From Monodelphis domestica (lineage: Eukaryota; Chordata; Mammalia; Didelphimorphia; Didelphidae), in assembly GCF_027887165.1 (NCBI RefSeq), contig NC_077230.1:339150322-339214321 (forward strand): a stretch of 64,000 bases of DNA. Reading direction: 5' to 3'. The translations under genes were made by a program, and so were the position numbers. Below the pieces are notes generated by a model that made no database searches, had not been told where the DNA came from, and saw only the letters and a list, made by a program, of their open reading frames with translations. Shown here piece by piece: positions 57,901-64,000 of this stretch. Numbering within the stretch: the stretch's first letter is position 1; each line of letters begins with the position of its first letter.

Positions 57901-58505
57901 CTAGCTGCCCCATTTGCTGCCACCCTACCCTTATCTTCCTCCCAGAATATGGGGAACTAAGAGAAAAGTGGCAAGAGCTTATAGACCCCTTCACTGCTGG
58001 CCTCCAGGAATAGTAAAAACAACAATAACAGCAATGGTAGCTAGCATTTATACCATGTTTTTAAATTTCCATAGAACTTCACAAATATCTCATTTTCTCC
58101 TCACAATAACCCTAGGAGGTGGGGTTTTATTATTATCACCATTTTACAGGTGAGAAAACTGAGGCAGAGAGCAATTATGTGTCTTTTCCAGGGTCAGATG
58201 ATAAGTGTCTAAAGCTGGATTTGAACTAAGGTCTTCCTGGCTCCAGGTCCTGTTGCTCTACAGCCAGGGGGACATCCGCTGGGGCAGGCCCAGGCACTTC
58301 TACTGGAGACCCATCGTACCCCATTTCCCACTCTCGAACCCCATCCATACCTGCAAAAAAGGGACGTCCCAGTTGTGCAGTCTGGCTTGCACAAACTCCT
58401 TACCAGGTGGAAGGCTTCATGGGAGTGCTGGAAACTCAGAAGCATATACTTGAGGACAGATAGCGCAGCCTCCCTCACAATAGGGTAGAGTAGTTTGGAG
58501 AAAAC
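36813..58505 (-). CDS. USP35: USP35, ubiquitin-specific protease 35 (3' seven coding exons)
   Basis: USP35 is a cysteine deubiquitinase of the USP family. Exons, 5' to 3' on the - strand: 58505-58404, 52828-52670, 49707-49514, 45502-45409, 44325-44219, 43433-40808 and 36986-36813. All borders are GT-AG, phases match, and the sum is 3456 bases (1151 residues plus stop). The product follows remembered human USP35 from [10 protein letters not shown] to the C-terminal FHRLVF. Catalytic Cys box [10 protein letters not shown] has its Cys codon at 49555-49557; the His box SGHYYCY has its His codon at 41129-41131; the LFNDTRV Asn/Asp codons are at 41012-41017. Zinc-ribbon pairs are RCLRC and HCEHC. 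The oddity is a Glu/Lys tract of about 486 residues between these pairs, making the full protein perhaps 1450-1480 residues against 1018 in human (inferred). Upstream exons are outside the window. Confidence 0.96.
37600..37765 (+). mobile_element. SINE fragments
   Basis: An antisense-type start (CAATACCAAATATCAGTTCC) followed by a sense middle and tail (GTTGCCTAGCCCTTTTCTGA, GACAAAAGGTAAGGGTTTG). Confidence 0.6.
37780..37925 (-). mobile_element. SINE, antisense
   Basis: GTTAAGTGACTTGCCCAGGG, GGAAGTGTCTGAGGCCAGA and GGACCTCCCATCTCCAGG. Confidence 0.75.
38340..38513 (-). mobile_element. Marsupial SINE, antisense
   Basis: CTTCCATCTTAATATCAGTT, CTTGCCCAGGGTCACACAGC and TACTTAGCTGCCCC. Confidence 0.8.
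39935..40138 (-). mobile_element. Marsupial SINE, full-length, antisense
   Basis: ACCTTCTATCTTAGAACCAA, GTGTATTGGTTCCAAGGCAG, GGACCTCCCATCTCTAGGTC and GAGCCACCCAGCTGCCCC. Among the best preserved copies in the window. Confidence 0.92.
40230..40438 (-). mobile_element. Marsupial SINE, full-length, antisense
   Basis: CTTACCATCTCTCTTAGAAT, GGACCTCCCATCTCTAGGCC and GAGCCACCCAGTTGCCCC, in tandem orientation with the copy 90 bases to its left. Confidence 0.9.
40808..43433 (-). CDS. USP35: USP35 giant exon: fingers and palm of the USP domain with Glu/Lys insertion
   Basis: A 2626-base exon, acceptor GCTGCAG and donor GTGAGC, one open frame of 875 codons. Exon residues 1-130 run [17 protein letters not shown] through [20 protein letters not shown] and [15 protein letters not shown]. 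Then comes a Glu/Lys tract of about 486 residues (43000-41541). After it follow [35 protein letters not shown], the blocking-loop region, [28 protein letters not shown] and [12 protein letters not shown], ending [12 protein letters not shown]. The remembered human exon codes for only about 420 residues, so the exon has roughly doubled by growth of the tract. The catalytic His and Asn/Asp are intact. Confidence 0.95.
41541..43000 (-). repeat. USP35: Coding polypurine tract (Glu/Lys-rich expansion in USP35)
   Basis: Almost every codon is GAA, GAG, AAA or AAG, with scattered Val, Met, Gln, Asp, Ile and Leu. The + strand is therefore an uninterrupted polypyrimidine-rich run of about 1.46 kb. In the 3' half a degenerate module of 31-39 residues recurs. 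Four copies start with [12 protein letters not shown]-like text and continue [13 protein letters not shown]; their DNA lies near 42003-42040, 41898-41937, 41781-41819 and 41692-41727. No stop interrupts the sense frame. Charge blocks and sparse hydrophobics suggest a single alpha-helix or weak coiled coil (inference). Confidence 0.9.
43434..44218 (-). other. USP35: USP35 intron
   Basis: 785 bases between the giant exon and the [12 protein letters not shown] exon. Apart from a short TATG/TACA-rich patch near 43500-43560, nothing beyond ordinary intron sequence is visible. Confidence 0.8.
44219..44325 (-). CDS. USP35: USP35 exon (USP box 2 region)
   Basis: A 107-base exon, acceptor TGCCAG, donor GTAAG. 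Reads [20 protein letters not shown] then [15 protein letters not shown](R). The [13 protein letters not shown] block is the conserved Gln-Asp-Cys/Ala USP signature. It ends two bases into the Arg codon. Confidence 0.96.
44700..45350 (+). mobile_element. L1 3'-end fragment split by a CORE-SINE
   Basis: The flanks 44700-44965 and 45185-45350 read like the tail end of a marsupial L1 (end of ORF2 and 3' UTR), in + orientation and badly diverged. Between them, 44966-45183 is an antisense CORE-SINE. Imperfect repeats GATTAATGCAA and GATTAAAGCAA flank the insert and may be its target-site duplication. It lies in the USP35 intron just before the exon at 45409. Confidence 0.5.
44966..45183 (-). mobile_element. 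CORE-SINE (MAR1/MIR-like), antisense
   Basis: Shows the core phrases in reverse complement: CATTTTACAAGTGAGGAAACTGAGG, then the GGTCACATAGCCAGGAAGTG region, and TCTATCCACTGTACTACCTAG at the tRNA-derived head. Sequence is cited in pieces only. Confidence 0.75.
45409..45502 (-). CDS. USP35: USP35 exon (palm/fingers, after the Cys box)
   Basis: A 94-base exon, acceptor TTTGAG (a weak acceptor with G before AG-less polypyrimidine), donor GTGACT. Completes the Asp codon and reads [20 protein letters not shown] then [11 protein letters not shown]. Matches human [20 protein letters not shown]. Confidence 0.93.
45570..45990 (+). mobile_element. L3/CR1-like LINE 3' end
   Basis: CTGGAGAAGAGAAGACTCAG, GCTTGGCCCCAGGTGCAGA and, at the end, AAGGTCTCTTCCAGCTCTGG then GATTCTCTGA. 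This is the typical order of the 3' region and terminal hook. It begins within 70 bases of the USP35 exon at 45409-45502. Confidence 0.65.
46436..46648 (-). mobile_element. Marsupial SINE, full-length, antisense
   Basis: T-run, CCCATCTTGGAATCAATTCT, TCAGGGTCACACAGCTGGGA and CCACTGAGGCACCTAGCTAC. Confidence 0.88.
47462..47545 (-). mobile_element. SINE tail fragment, antisense
   Basis: AAACCCTTACCTTCTGTCTT and GTGTATTGGTTCTAAGGTAG; the head is absent. Confidence 0.75.
48570..48890 (+). mobile_element. L2-like LINE fragment(s)
   Basis: TGCCTGGTACACAGAAGGTG at the left, GTGCAAGGATTGTCTTTTTT and AGGGCTTAGCACACTGCC at the right. Confidence 0.5.
49514..49707 (-). CDS. USP35: USP35 exon with the catalytic Cys box
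   Basis: A 194-base exon, acceptor CCTTAG, donor GTAAGT. Reads [20 protein letters not shown] then [20 protein letters not shown] and [19 protein letters not shown] and LFMAS. The nucleophile Cys codon is at 49555-49557 in NLGNTCYMN. It starts the USP catalytic domain. Confidence 0.97.
50010..50290. repeat. AT-rich DNA with an 18-bp inverted repeat
   Basis: Over 90% A+T. Arms 50054-50071 and 50235-50252 are perfect reverse complements of 18 bases, separated by 163 bases of TTTAAATATA-type sequence. Confidence 0.85.
50670..50870 (-). mobile_element. SINE with internal AT-rich insertion, antisense
   Basis: CTTCTGTCTTAGAATCAGTA then an extra AT-rich run with a repeated TTTAAATACTA phrase, then GATAGAAGAGCAGTAAGGGC and GGACCTCTACTCCATCC. 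Confidence 0.75.
51090..52244 (+). repeat. 33-bp minisatellite, 35 copies, with 165-bp higher-order period
   Basis: The unit is CCTTCCAGCTTGGACATTC plus TAGGTTCTAAGATC. Two main variants alternate in the last part: CTAGGTTCTAAG and CTGTATTCTAAG. The second type recurs at 51446, 51611 and 51776, spacing exactly 165 bases (five units). Because 33 is divisible by three, both strands show 420-430-codon open frames repeating an 11-residue unit; these are not genes. The array lies in a USP35 intron. Confidence 0.97.
52245..52560 (+). repeat. Decayed edge of the 33-bp array
   Basis: The same TTCTAAGATCYCTTACAG-type phrase continues at irregular 25-40 base spacing with many changes, so older divergent copies border the homogeneous array. 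Confidence 0.75.
52670..52828 (-). CDS. USP35: USP35 exon (end of N-terminal helical region)
   Basis: A 159-base in-phase exon, acceptor TTCGCAG, donor GTGGGT. Reads [20 protein letters not shown] then [20 protein letters not shown] and [13 protein letters not shown]. Close match to human LLPHIPPMVASLVKEDSNS and what follows. Confidence 0.96.
52901..53150 (+). mobile_element. MIR/CORE-SINE
   Basis: AGTCAGGAAGACCTGGGGTC, GTGTGACCTTGGGCAAAGCC, CAGTTTCCTCAACTGTAAAA and AAATGTTAGCTATTAT. Confidence 0.85.
53505..53790 (+). mobile_element. MIR/CORE-SINE plus L2-like end
   Basis: AGTAGTCAGAAGGACCTGGG, CTTAGTAGCTGGGTGACTGC, then TGGCATATAGTAGGTGCTTA and ATAAATGCTTGTTGGATGA. Confidence 0.75.
54040..54330 (-). 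mobile_element. L1 ORF2 fragment, antisense
   Basis: On + it reads GTTGAATTTTATCAGAAGCC, TTTTGAGATAATTATATG, GAACCAGCCATGCATCCCTG and ATAAATTCCACCTGGTCATA, the familiar reverse complement of the mammalian L1 reverse-transcriptase region. No ends or duplications recognised. Confidence 0.8.
54452..54643 (-). mobile_element. Marsupial SINE, antisense
   Basis: CCTTACCTCCTGTCTTAGAA, GGATCTCCCATCTGTAGGCC and AAGCCACCTGGCTGCCCC. Confidence 0.88.
54720..55075 (+). mobile_element. L2 LINE 3' end
   Basis: AACTTTACGAACTCATCCTT, CATAAAGGCAGGGACTTCAT and TACTAAAGCACTGTTGAAG at the end. Confidence 0.6.
55440..55629 (+). repeat. Degenerate TTCTAAG-type repeats
   Basis: Irregular copies of TTCTAAGCTCCTGTGCAACT- and TTCTAAGATCAATTCCCAGC-like phrases, the decayed left border of the 333-bp array. 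Confidence 0.65.
55630..56800 (+). repeat. 333-bp higher-order tandem repeat
   Basis: Each unit has two related halves of about 166 bases, each containing GGGTTCTAAGCTCTCTTCCA and TTCTAGCTGGAACATGCTG. Half A carries ACTACAAGATGATAATAATG; half B carries TACTAGTAGTACTAGTGATG. A anchors are at 55711, 56044 and 56377; B anchors are at 55871, 56204 and 56537 (all 333 apart), plus a diverged B half at 56698. Successive units are nearly identical, indicating recent amplification. Lies in a USP35 intron. Confidence 0.96.
57310..57615 (+). mobile_element. Possible L2-like LINE fragment
   Basis: AAATGCCTAATACATACCAAA-type start and a CAGCCTTAAGGACAATAGAG phrase in the expected order; weak. Confidence 0.35.
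58040..58250 (-). mobile_element. MIR, antisense
   Basis: CTCACAATAACCCTAGGAGG, CATTTTACAGGTGAGAAAAC and GGTCTTCCTGGCTCCAGG. Confidence 0.8.
58404..58505 (-). CDS. USP35: USP35 exon (N-terminal helical region)
   Basis: A 102-base in-phase exon, acceptor TCTTTAG, donor GTAAGG. Reads [20 protein letters not shown] then [14 protein letters not shown]; one residue differs in VRE/VRG and one in LSF/LTF from remembered human. It is the most 5' USP35 exon I can find in the window. Confidence 0.96.
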
Positions 58506-58699
58506 CTAAAGAACATAGAACACTAGGATGTTAGAAATGGAAGAGGCCATGGAACAGGGAGCGTTAGTGACCTGAACACAGACTATTAGAGGTGAAAGGG
58601 ATCTTAGTACACGGAATGTTAGAACACTAACTTAGAATGCCAGAGCCGGAAGGGACCTTAGAGCAAAGAATGTTAGGACATTGAACACAATGTGACAGC

Positions 58700-59140
58700 A
58701 GCATGGCAGAAGAAGTTATGGCGGATGGATGGATGGGAGACAATTGGGAAGTAAGAAATGATGATGGCAATGGTTTCAGAAAATCCTGGGAAGACTTATG
58801 TGAACTGATGCAGAGTAAAGGAGAACAATCTACATAAAAGCAACAACACTATAAAGACAAACCACCGTGAAAGAGGTGAGAACTCTGATCAATGCAATGA
58901 TCAACCACAATTCCAGAGAAAGGATGATGAAGCATGCTACCCACCTCCTAAAAGAGAGGTAACGGACTCAGGGTGCAGAATGAGAGAGAGATTTTTGGAT
59001 GTGACCAATGCAGAAATATGTTTTGCTTGACTATGCATATTTGTTACAAGAGTTTTGCCTTTCTTTCTTTCTTTTTTTTTAATAGGGAAGGGAGATAAGA
59101 GGGAGGAAAAAATAAATTTTGTTAATTGAAAAAATAAGAT
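58700..59140 (+). mobile_element. L1 3' end
   Basis: GGAAGACTTATGTGAACTGA, TGCAGAGTAAAGGAGAACAA, ATATGTTTTGCTTGACTATG and an A-rich end. Typical of the end of marsupial L1; diverged. Confidence 0.65.
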
Positions 59141-59924
59141 AATTTTTAAAAAAAGGTTAGAGTCATAAAGGACCTCAGAACATAGAACACTGAACAAGGA
59201 ACCACAAAGTCCAACCACAATGCTTCATATCATTTTTTCTTTTTTAATTTCAAACTTTTAACACCAAATAAAATGAGCATTCTCATACATACAGTAGAAC
59301 AGAAAAGGAGTATTATACATGGCTTATTAAATACAACTTTCTTTTTTAAGTATATAATAAATTATATAATAAATTCAACATGTTATTTTTAAAACTGTCC
59401 TCAAAATGTCCTCATTTAAAAGATGAAGAAACTTCACCAAGCTTAGGGAAGCCAAAAGGGATTTCAGAACACAGAATGTTAAATCTAGAACACAACTTGA
59501 GAACATGCTTTAGAATGTCAAAGCCTTAAAGAATCTTAAAACATAATACTATCAGGGCAAGAAAGTGCTTTAAGAACATAGATTTTTAAAACTGGAAATG
59601 ACCTTAGCAATCCAATACAACCCTCCTTGTGTCATGCATAAGGAACCTGAGGCCCAGAGGAAAAGAAATTATTCACTTAGGGTCCCAAAGCAGGTGAGCA
59701 TTAGAGTGATGGTGGGAATAATCCTGACCTCCTGATTCCCAGGCTATTGCTCCTGCTCTAAGATCCCACTCCAGCCAACAGAGTTTGTGTCTCTGAGAGC
59801 TTCCTGACCCAGGTGTGAAGGTAGAGAAGAGGAATAAACCTCGGTCTCACCAAAATGTACCCAGGATGCTGCAGTAGGTAGAGGGTCAATTTAGAATGGA
59901 ACGCTTCTACCTAGGGGCACACTG

Positions 59925-60150
59925 TAACAAGAGACTGGGTTCTCATACTGGTTCTGTCACCAATTCCATGCATGACCCTGAGCAAATCAGTGGACCTCTC
60001 TGGGCCTCAGTTTCCCCTTCTGTACAAAGAAAACAATACCTGTCTCAACAGACCTCCTAAGACTGCTTCAAAGATCAAGTAACATAATGTATATTAAATG
60101 TTTTCAAAAGTACAAAGTGCTAGAAAAACAGAGGCTCTTGTTATTAATGT
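59925..60150 (+). mobile_element. MIR
   Basis: TGACCCTGAGCAAATCAGTG, GGGCCTCAGTTTCCCCTTC and AAAGTACAAAGTGCTAG. Confidence 0.75.
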
Positions 60151-60479
60151 CATTATTATCATCAACTAAACAATAACTGGTCACCAGAAGACTGGCCACT
60201 TGGTGATGACATTTTTTTTGGCCACAGCATTTCACGAAGGTCGTCTACAAAGGCATGGAGAGGTGAGGAGCTGCATCGGTGAAGGGAGAACCCACAATGA
60301 TCAAGTCAGGGATCCTTGAAGTCTCAAAGCATCTACACAAGGACCCAAGACTCTGATACATCATACGTTCTTTATCAAGTAGGGATGGAACATGGGGGAA
60401 TCCTTGATTCTTTACCATCCACAGGCTCGACATCTCCATGATTCTTTACACGGATCCTCTGCTGCAGCCAAATGGTCCT

Positions 60480-60880
60480 TCTTAGTGTCCCCACACAGGC
60501 TCTGGGCCTTTTTTTATTCATGCTCTTACTTACCCCTACCTAGAATACCCTTCCCGTGCCACGCAAGGCCCAGCTCGTGTCTTACCTCCTCCACGAGGTC
60601 TCTCCTAATTGGCCCAGCCCTGTGATTCTCTCATTTCCTATAATGTGGTCAGTAGCCTTTGTTCTGCTTTTCCTACTTCACAAATCTGCATTGTTAACTC
60701 CCTTCCCTTATTGATACAGTAAAGATAACTCAAATTTCAATAGCAATCAACCAATAAATATTTACTAAGAGCCCACTGTATATCAGGCACAATGCTAGGC
60801 ACTAGGGAGATAGGTACAAAGAAGGAAACAATCCCTACTCACAAGGAGTTTACATTCTAGTGGAAGACATAAAAACCACA
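60480..60880 (+). mobile_element. L2-like LINE fragments
   Basis: CTAGAATACCCTTCCCGTGC and GAGGTCTCTCCTAATTGGCC at the left; ATATCAGGCACAATGCTAGG and AAGGAGTTTACATTCTAGTG at the right. Two adjacent pieces of L2-type elements. Confidence 0.55.
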
Positions 60881-61188
60881 TATAAAAATATAGACAGAAA
60901 AGAGGAAAGTAAACAAATCCAAATATATGCCAAAGAGTTAAATACAAAGTAGCTAGGAAAGGAGGGCACTAGCAGATAGGGAAAAGGGTGGAGGATCAGG
61001 AGCAGTGAGGAGAGAGAAGAATGAGAACTGAGAAAAGACCATTGATTTAGCAATGAAGGGATGGATGGTAACTTTGAAGAACAGTTTTTGTTGAGATGAT
61101 GAAGCTGGAAGCTAGACTGCAAGGGGTTAAGTGAGTGAGCTAATCCTATCTCTCAGCAACTTCTTTTGGTATAAGGGCCACACAGAAC

Positions 61189-61510
<322 letters not shown>

Positions 61511-61571
61511 TGTTATATTATTATTATATAAATATGTAATATATAATGTTATATTATTGTAGCATAATATA

Positions 61572-61662
61572 TATAGCTAGGAAATGTCTGAAGCCACATT
61601 TGAACCCAGGATCTCCCACCTCCAGGCCTAGCACTCTATCCACTGAGCCACCTAGCTGCCCT
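61572..61662 (-). mobile_element. SINE head fragment, antisense
   Basis: GGAAATGTCTGAAGCCACAT, GGATCTCCCACCTCCAGGCC and GAGCCACCTAGCTGCCC; the 3' half is replaced by AT-rich and CT-repeat DNA. Confidence 0.8.
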
Positions 61663-62387
61663 CCAAATATACCTTTGACATAACAGCCCTTCAGACATTT
61701 AAAGTCAATTCTTGGTGTCTTGAGTAAAGAAACAAAAATTTAAAAAACCCACAATGCCTCCCTCTGCCTGTGCCTCCAACCTCTACTATTTCTTAGCAGA
61801 AGAGTTATTTGCCACAGAAGAGATCCCAAACAGCAAGGTCCTGCTTTGCTCAGTGACTCTTTTAACTAGTGTCTCTCTTCTACCTTTTATCACTTATGGC
61901 AAATGAGAGTACTCTGCAGTCATGCCTAAGGGGCAAAACAACCACTCAGATATAGATAGGCATGGAGTGGCAAACTTTTTTTCTGAATAGAATGTGTCCT
62001 AAAGCATCTCATCACCATTCTTGGCAGGGGCAGAACTTGAATTCAGGGATTTTTTAAATGTGAAAATTAGTATCACTCTACAGAAAAAAGAAAATAAGAT
62101 GTTAAAAGGATGCTAAAACATACAGGATCAAAAATCAAAAGATCAAAAAACAATTTATTTTTAAATATGTGTATTTTAGACTGGTGGATTTCATTCCAAT
62201 TTCACAATCTAATAATTACAAAAGCACATCTGTGCTTTAGGGAAACATGTTCAGTCTTAAGAGGGACTACTCCCAGGTGCCCCAATTCACCATGTTCTTG
62301 TCTATCTCCATTTCTGATCATCTTACTTCCTAGGCTGGAATTGCTGTCACCCAACTTTTTCCTTTATCCTTGAAAATCCAGTTCAAA

Positions 62388-62582
62388 GGGCAGCTAGGTT
62401 GTTCAGTAGTTAGGGAGCCAGACCTGGAGCTGGGTGGTCCTGGGTTCAAATTTGACCTCAGACTTAGCCACAGCTTGACCCTTGGCAAATCATTTAACTC
62501 CAGTTGCCCAGCTCTTGCTACTTTTCTGATTGGAACTGATACTTGATATCAATTATAAGAGAGAAGGTAGGGGGTTTTGGTT
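62388..62582 (+). mobile_element. Marsupial SINE
   Basis: GGGCAGCTAGGTTGTTCAG, GTGGTCCTGGGTTCAAATTT and TATCAATTATAAGAGAGAAG; full-length but diverged. Confidence 0.82.
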
Positions 62583-62589
62583 TTTGGTT

Positions 62590-63010
62590 TTTGTTTATAA
62601 AGTTCAATTCAAATGCCAGGAAGCCTTCTCTAACTACACCATCCCATCCTCCAAAGGCCATAATAACCTTGGGCTTTAGATTCCATGGGCAAAATTTGTT
62701 TGGCAACTCTCTAATGGACTTTCCCGAACTCCCAGGGACTAGCATTTCTCTTCTGAAATTACTTTGTAAATATATTTTGTCTTAACTCGCCTGTGTCTAT
62801 GCCATATCTCCACAGTACGATATATGTTTCTTGAAGGGAGGGTGTCCTTATAACCCCAGTACCTAGCATAATGAAAGCACTGATTCTTTGTTGAATTGAA
62901 TTACCCCCTCCTATGAGCTCCATCAAAGCAAGGACAGGGTACTACCTAAGTTTGCGTTGTCCTCAGCACAGAGCATGGAACTTTGTGCCCAACAGGGTTT
63001 TAGTCAATGT
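62590..63010 (+). mobile_element. L2 LINE 3' end
   Basis: GGAAGCCTTCTCTAACTACA, TTTCTTGAAGGGAGGGTGTC and CCAGTACCTAGCATAATG. A second similar tail follows (AAAGCAAGGACAGGGTACTA). Confidence 0.6.
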
Positions 63011-64000
63011 TTGTTGTTTAGCACTGATGTGAATGGGGTGTGAGATCAAGATTCTCATGCCCCCATATTCTTCCTCTCTTGGTACAGCCAAGCCACTGGG
63101 TTCTCTATGTCTGGTAGGGTAGGCATGGCTAAGAGGCTGAGGCGTCTTCCCTAACTCTACTCCAAAATTTTCATTGGCTCCTTGCTATTCACTGAATAAA
63201 AACATGGTGGCATAAGATGTAGGGTTCAAAGGAGTCTTAGAGAGCTAAGTCAGCCTTTTCATTTCAGCAATGAGAAAACCAAGACCTGCTGAAATGGATT
63301 AGCCAGAATCAATAGTGGGAGAATTGGGATTCAAACCCAGACAATCTGACTCCATCTATTACATCACAGACCTTCTGCAACTGGACACCATCCAACCTCT
63401 TCTAGCTTCTTCTCACCATGTTTTCCTTCATGTAACCAACACGGCAGTCAAACATGTGATCCCTCAAAGCTCAAATAATATGTTGTCTCTTCCTGAAAGC
63501 CTTCCTTCATTCCTTCTAGGATTAACAGACAACAAATCCCTCTATTCAAAATGCAGACCTTGATATATCCTGGAAAACTAAATCACACACTTTTCTGGAA
63601 CCATATGTGCTATCATTCATAAAACACTAAATACAAAAGAATAGCAGAATACTAACTTCTTTCAGGACTATTTCTATCTGAACTCCATCAGAAAAAAAGT
63701 GGGAAAGGATGAGAAAATGGTAATGAGAAGAAGAGTAAATGTTGGTAACAGATGGACTTGTCAAATGTGAAAAACAAAGTGGTTTACCTACAAAAAGGCA
63801 GAGGCCATGAAACAGCTTAAATCAAGAATGGAATCAAAAGGCCTTCTGTGGGCACCATCCTAATAAACTTGGCCAACAGCCTATGGACAAAGAAACATGG
63901 AACAGATGAGTCATGTGGATTGTTTATGAAAATGATGGAATTATGATAGCAATTCAAGACCAACTAGGATGCTGCTATTACAAATTAAAGAAGGGTTATC

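Larger units (their letters stand above)
52829..58403 (-). other. USP35: USP35 intron with the 333-bp higher-order repeat
   Basis: About 5.6 kb. Contains MIR copies, an antisense L1 ORF2 piece, an antisense SINE, an L2 tail and the 333-bp array at 55630-56800. The interval 56900-58040 holds only an L2-like phrase and unassigned DNA. Confidence 0.8.

Noticed and set aside
63760-63900. Possible further USP35 exon on the - strand next to a GTAGGTAAAC donor-like site
   Set aside because: Translations do not resemble the expected upstream USP35 residues and contain a stop; no good acceptor.

Overview
The window is vertebrate nuclear DNA, most likely from a marsupial and possibly a didelphid opossum. 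Coding exons are small islands with GT-AG introns. The intervening DNA is packed with tRNA-derived SINEs of the type abundant in marsupials, CORE-SINE/MIR copies, L1, L2 and CR1/L3-like LINE pieces, and long microsatellites. Species and repeat family names are from memory and were not checked against a repeat library.

Two protein genes lie tail to tail. GAB2 (docking adaptor downstream of receptor tyrosine kinases) runs on the + strand. Eight coding exons between 2498 and 27269 encode everything after the PH domain (about 547 residues to the stop), followed by a 3' UTR of about 4.8 kb with a poly(A) signal at 32037-32042. The PH-domain exons lie left of the window. USP35 (ubiquitin-specific protease) runs on the - strand. 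Seven coding exons between 58505 and 36813 encode the end of the helical N-terminal half, the whole catalytic domain and the C-terminus; a candidate poly(A) signal lies at 34051-34056. Its 5' exons lie right of the window. The converging 3' ends are about 2 kb apart, the same neighbour order and orientation as I recall in human. No promoter of either gene is in the window.

Layout: 1-2497 GAB2 intron; 2498-27269 GAB2 exons and introns; 27270 to about 32060 GAB2 3' UTR, with a triplet-repeat tract and a SINE ending in an AAGG microsatellite; about 32060-34030 intergenic; 34030-36812 probable USP35 3' UTR, carrying a 7SL RNA-derived copy on the same strand; 36813-58505 USP35 exons and introns; 58506-64000 USP35 intron.

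Most notable features: (1) the large USP35 exon (40808-43433) holds an in-frame Glu/Lys tract of about 486 residues between the two CxxC halves of the zinc ribbon, where the human protein (from memory) has only about 65 acidic residues; (2) two neighbouring USP35 introns carry unrelated-looking tandem arrays, a 33-bp minisatellite with 165-bp higher-order periodicity and a 333-bp two-part higher-order repeat, both built from a phrase resembling the 3' tail of L3/CR1 LINEs; (3) a 7SL-like copy flanked by short direct repeats; (4) local duplications inside GAB2, one carrying a 28-bp exon fragment. I saw no retrovirus-like element, CRISPR array or tRNA gene.
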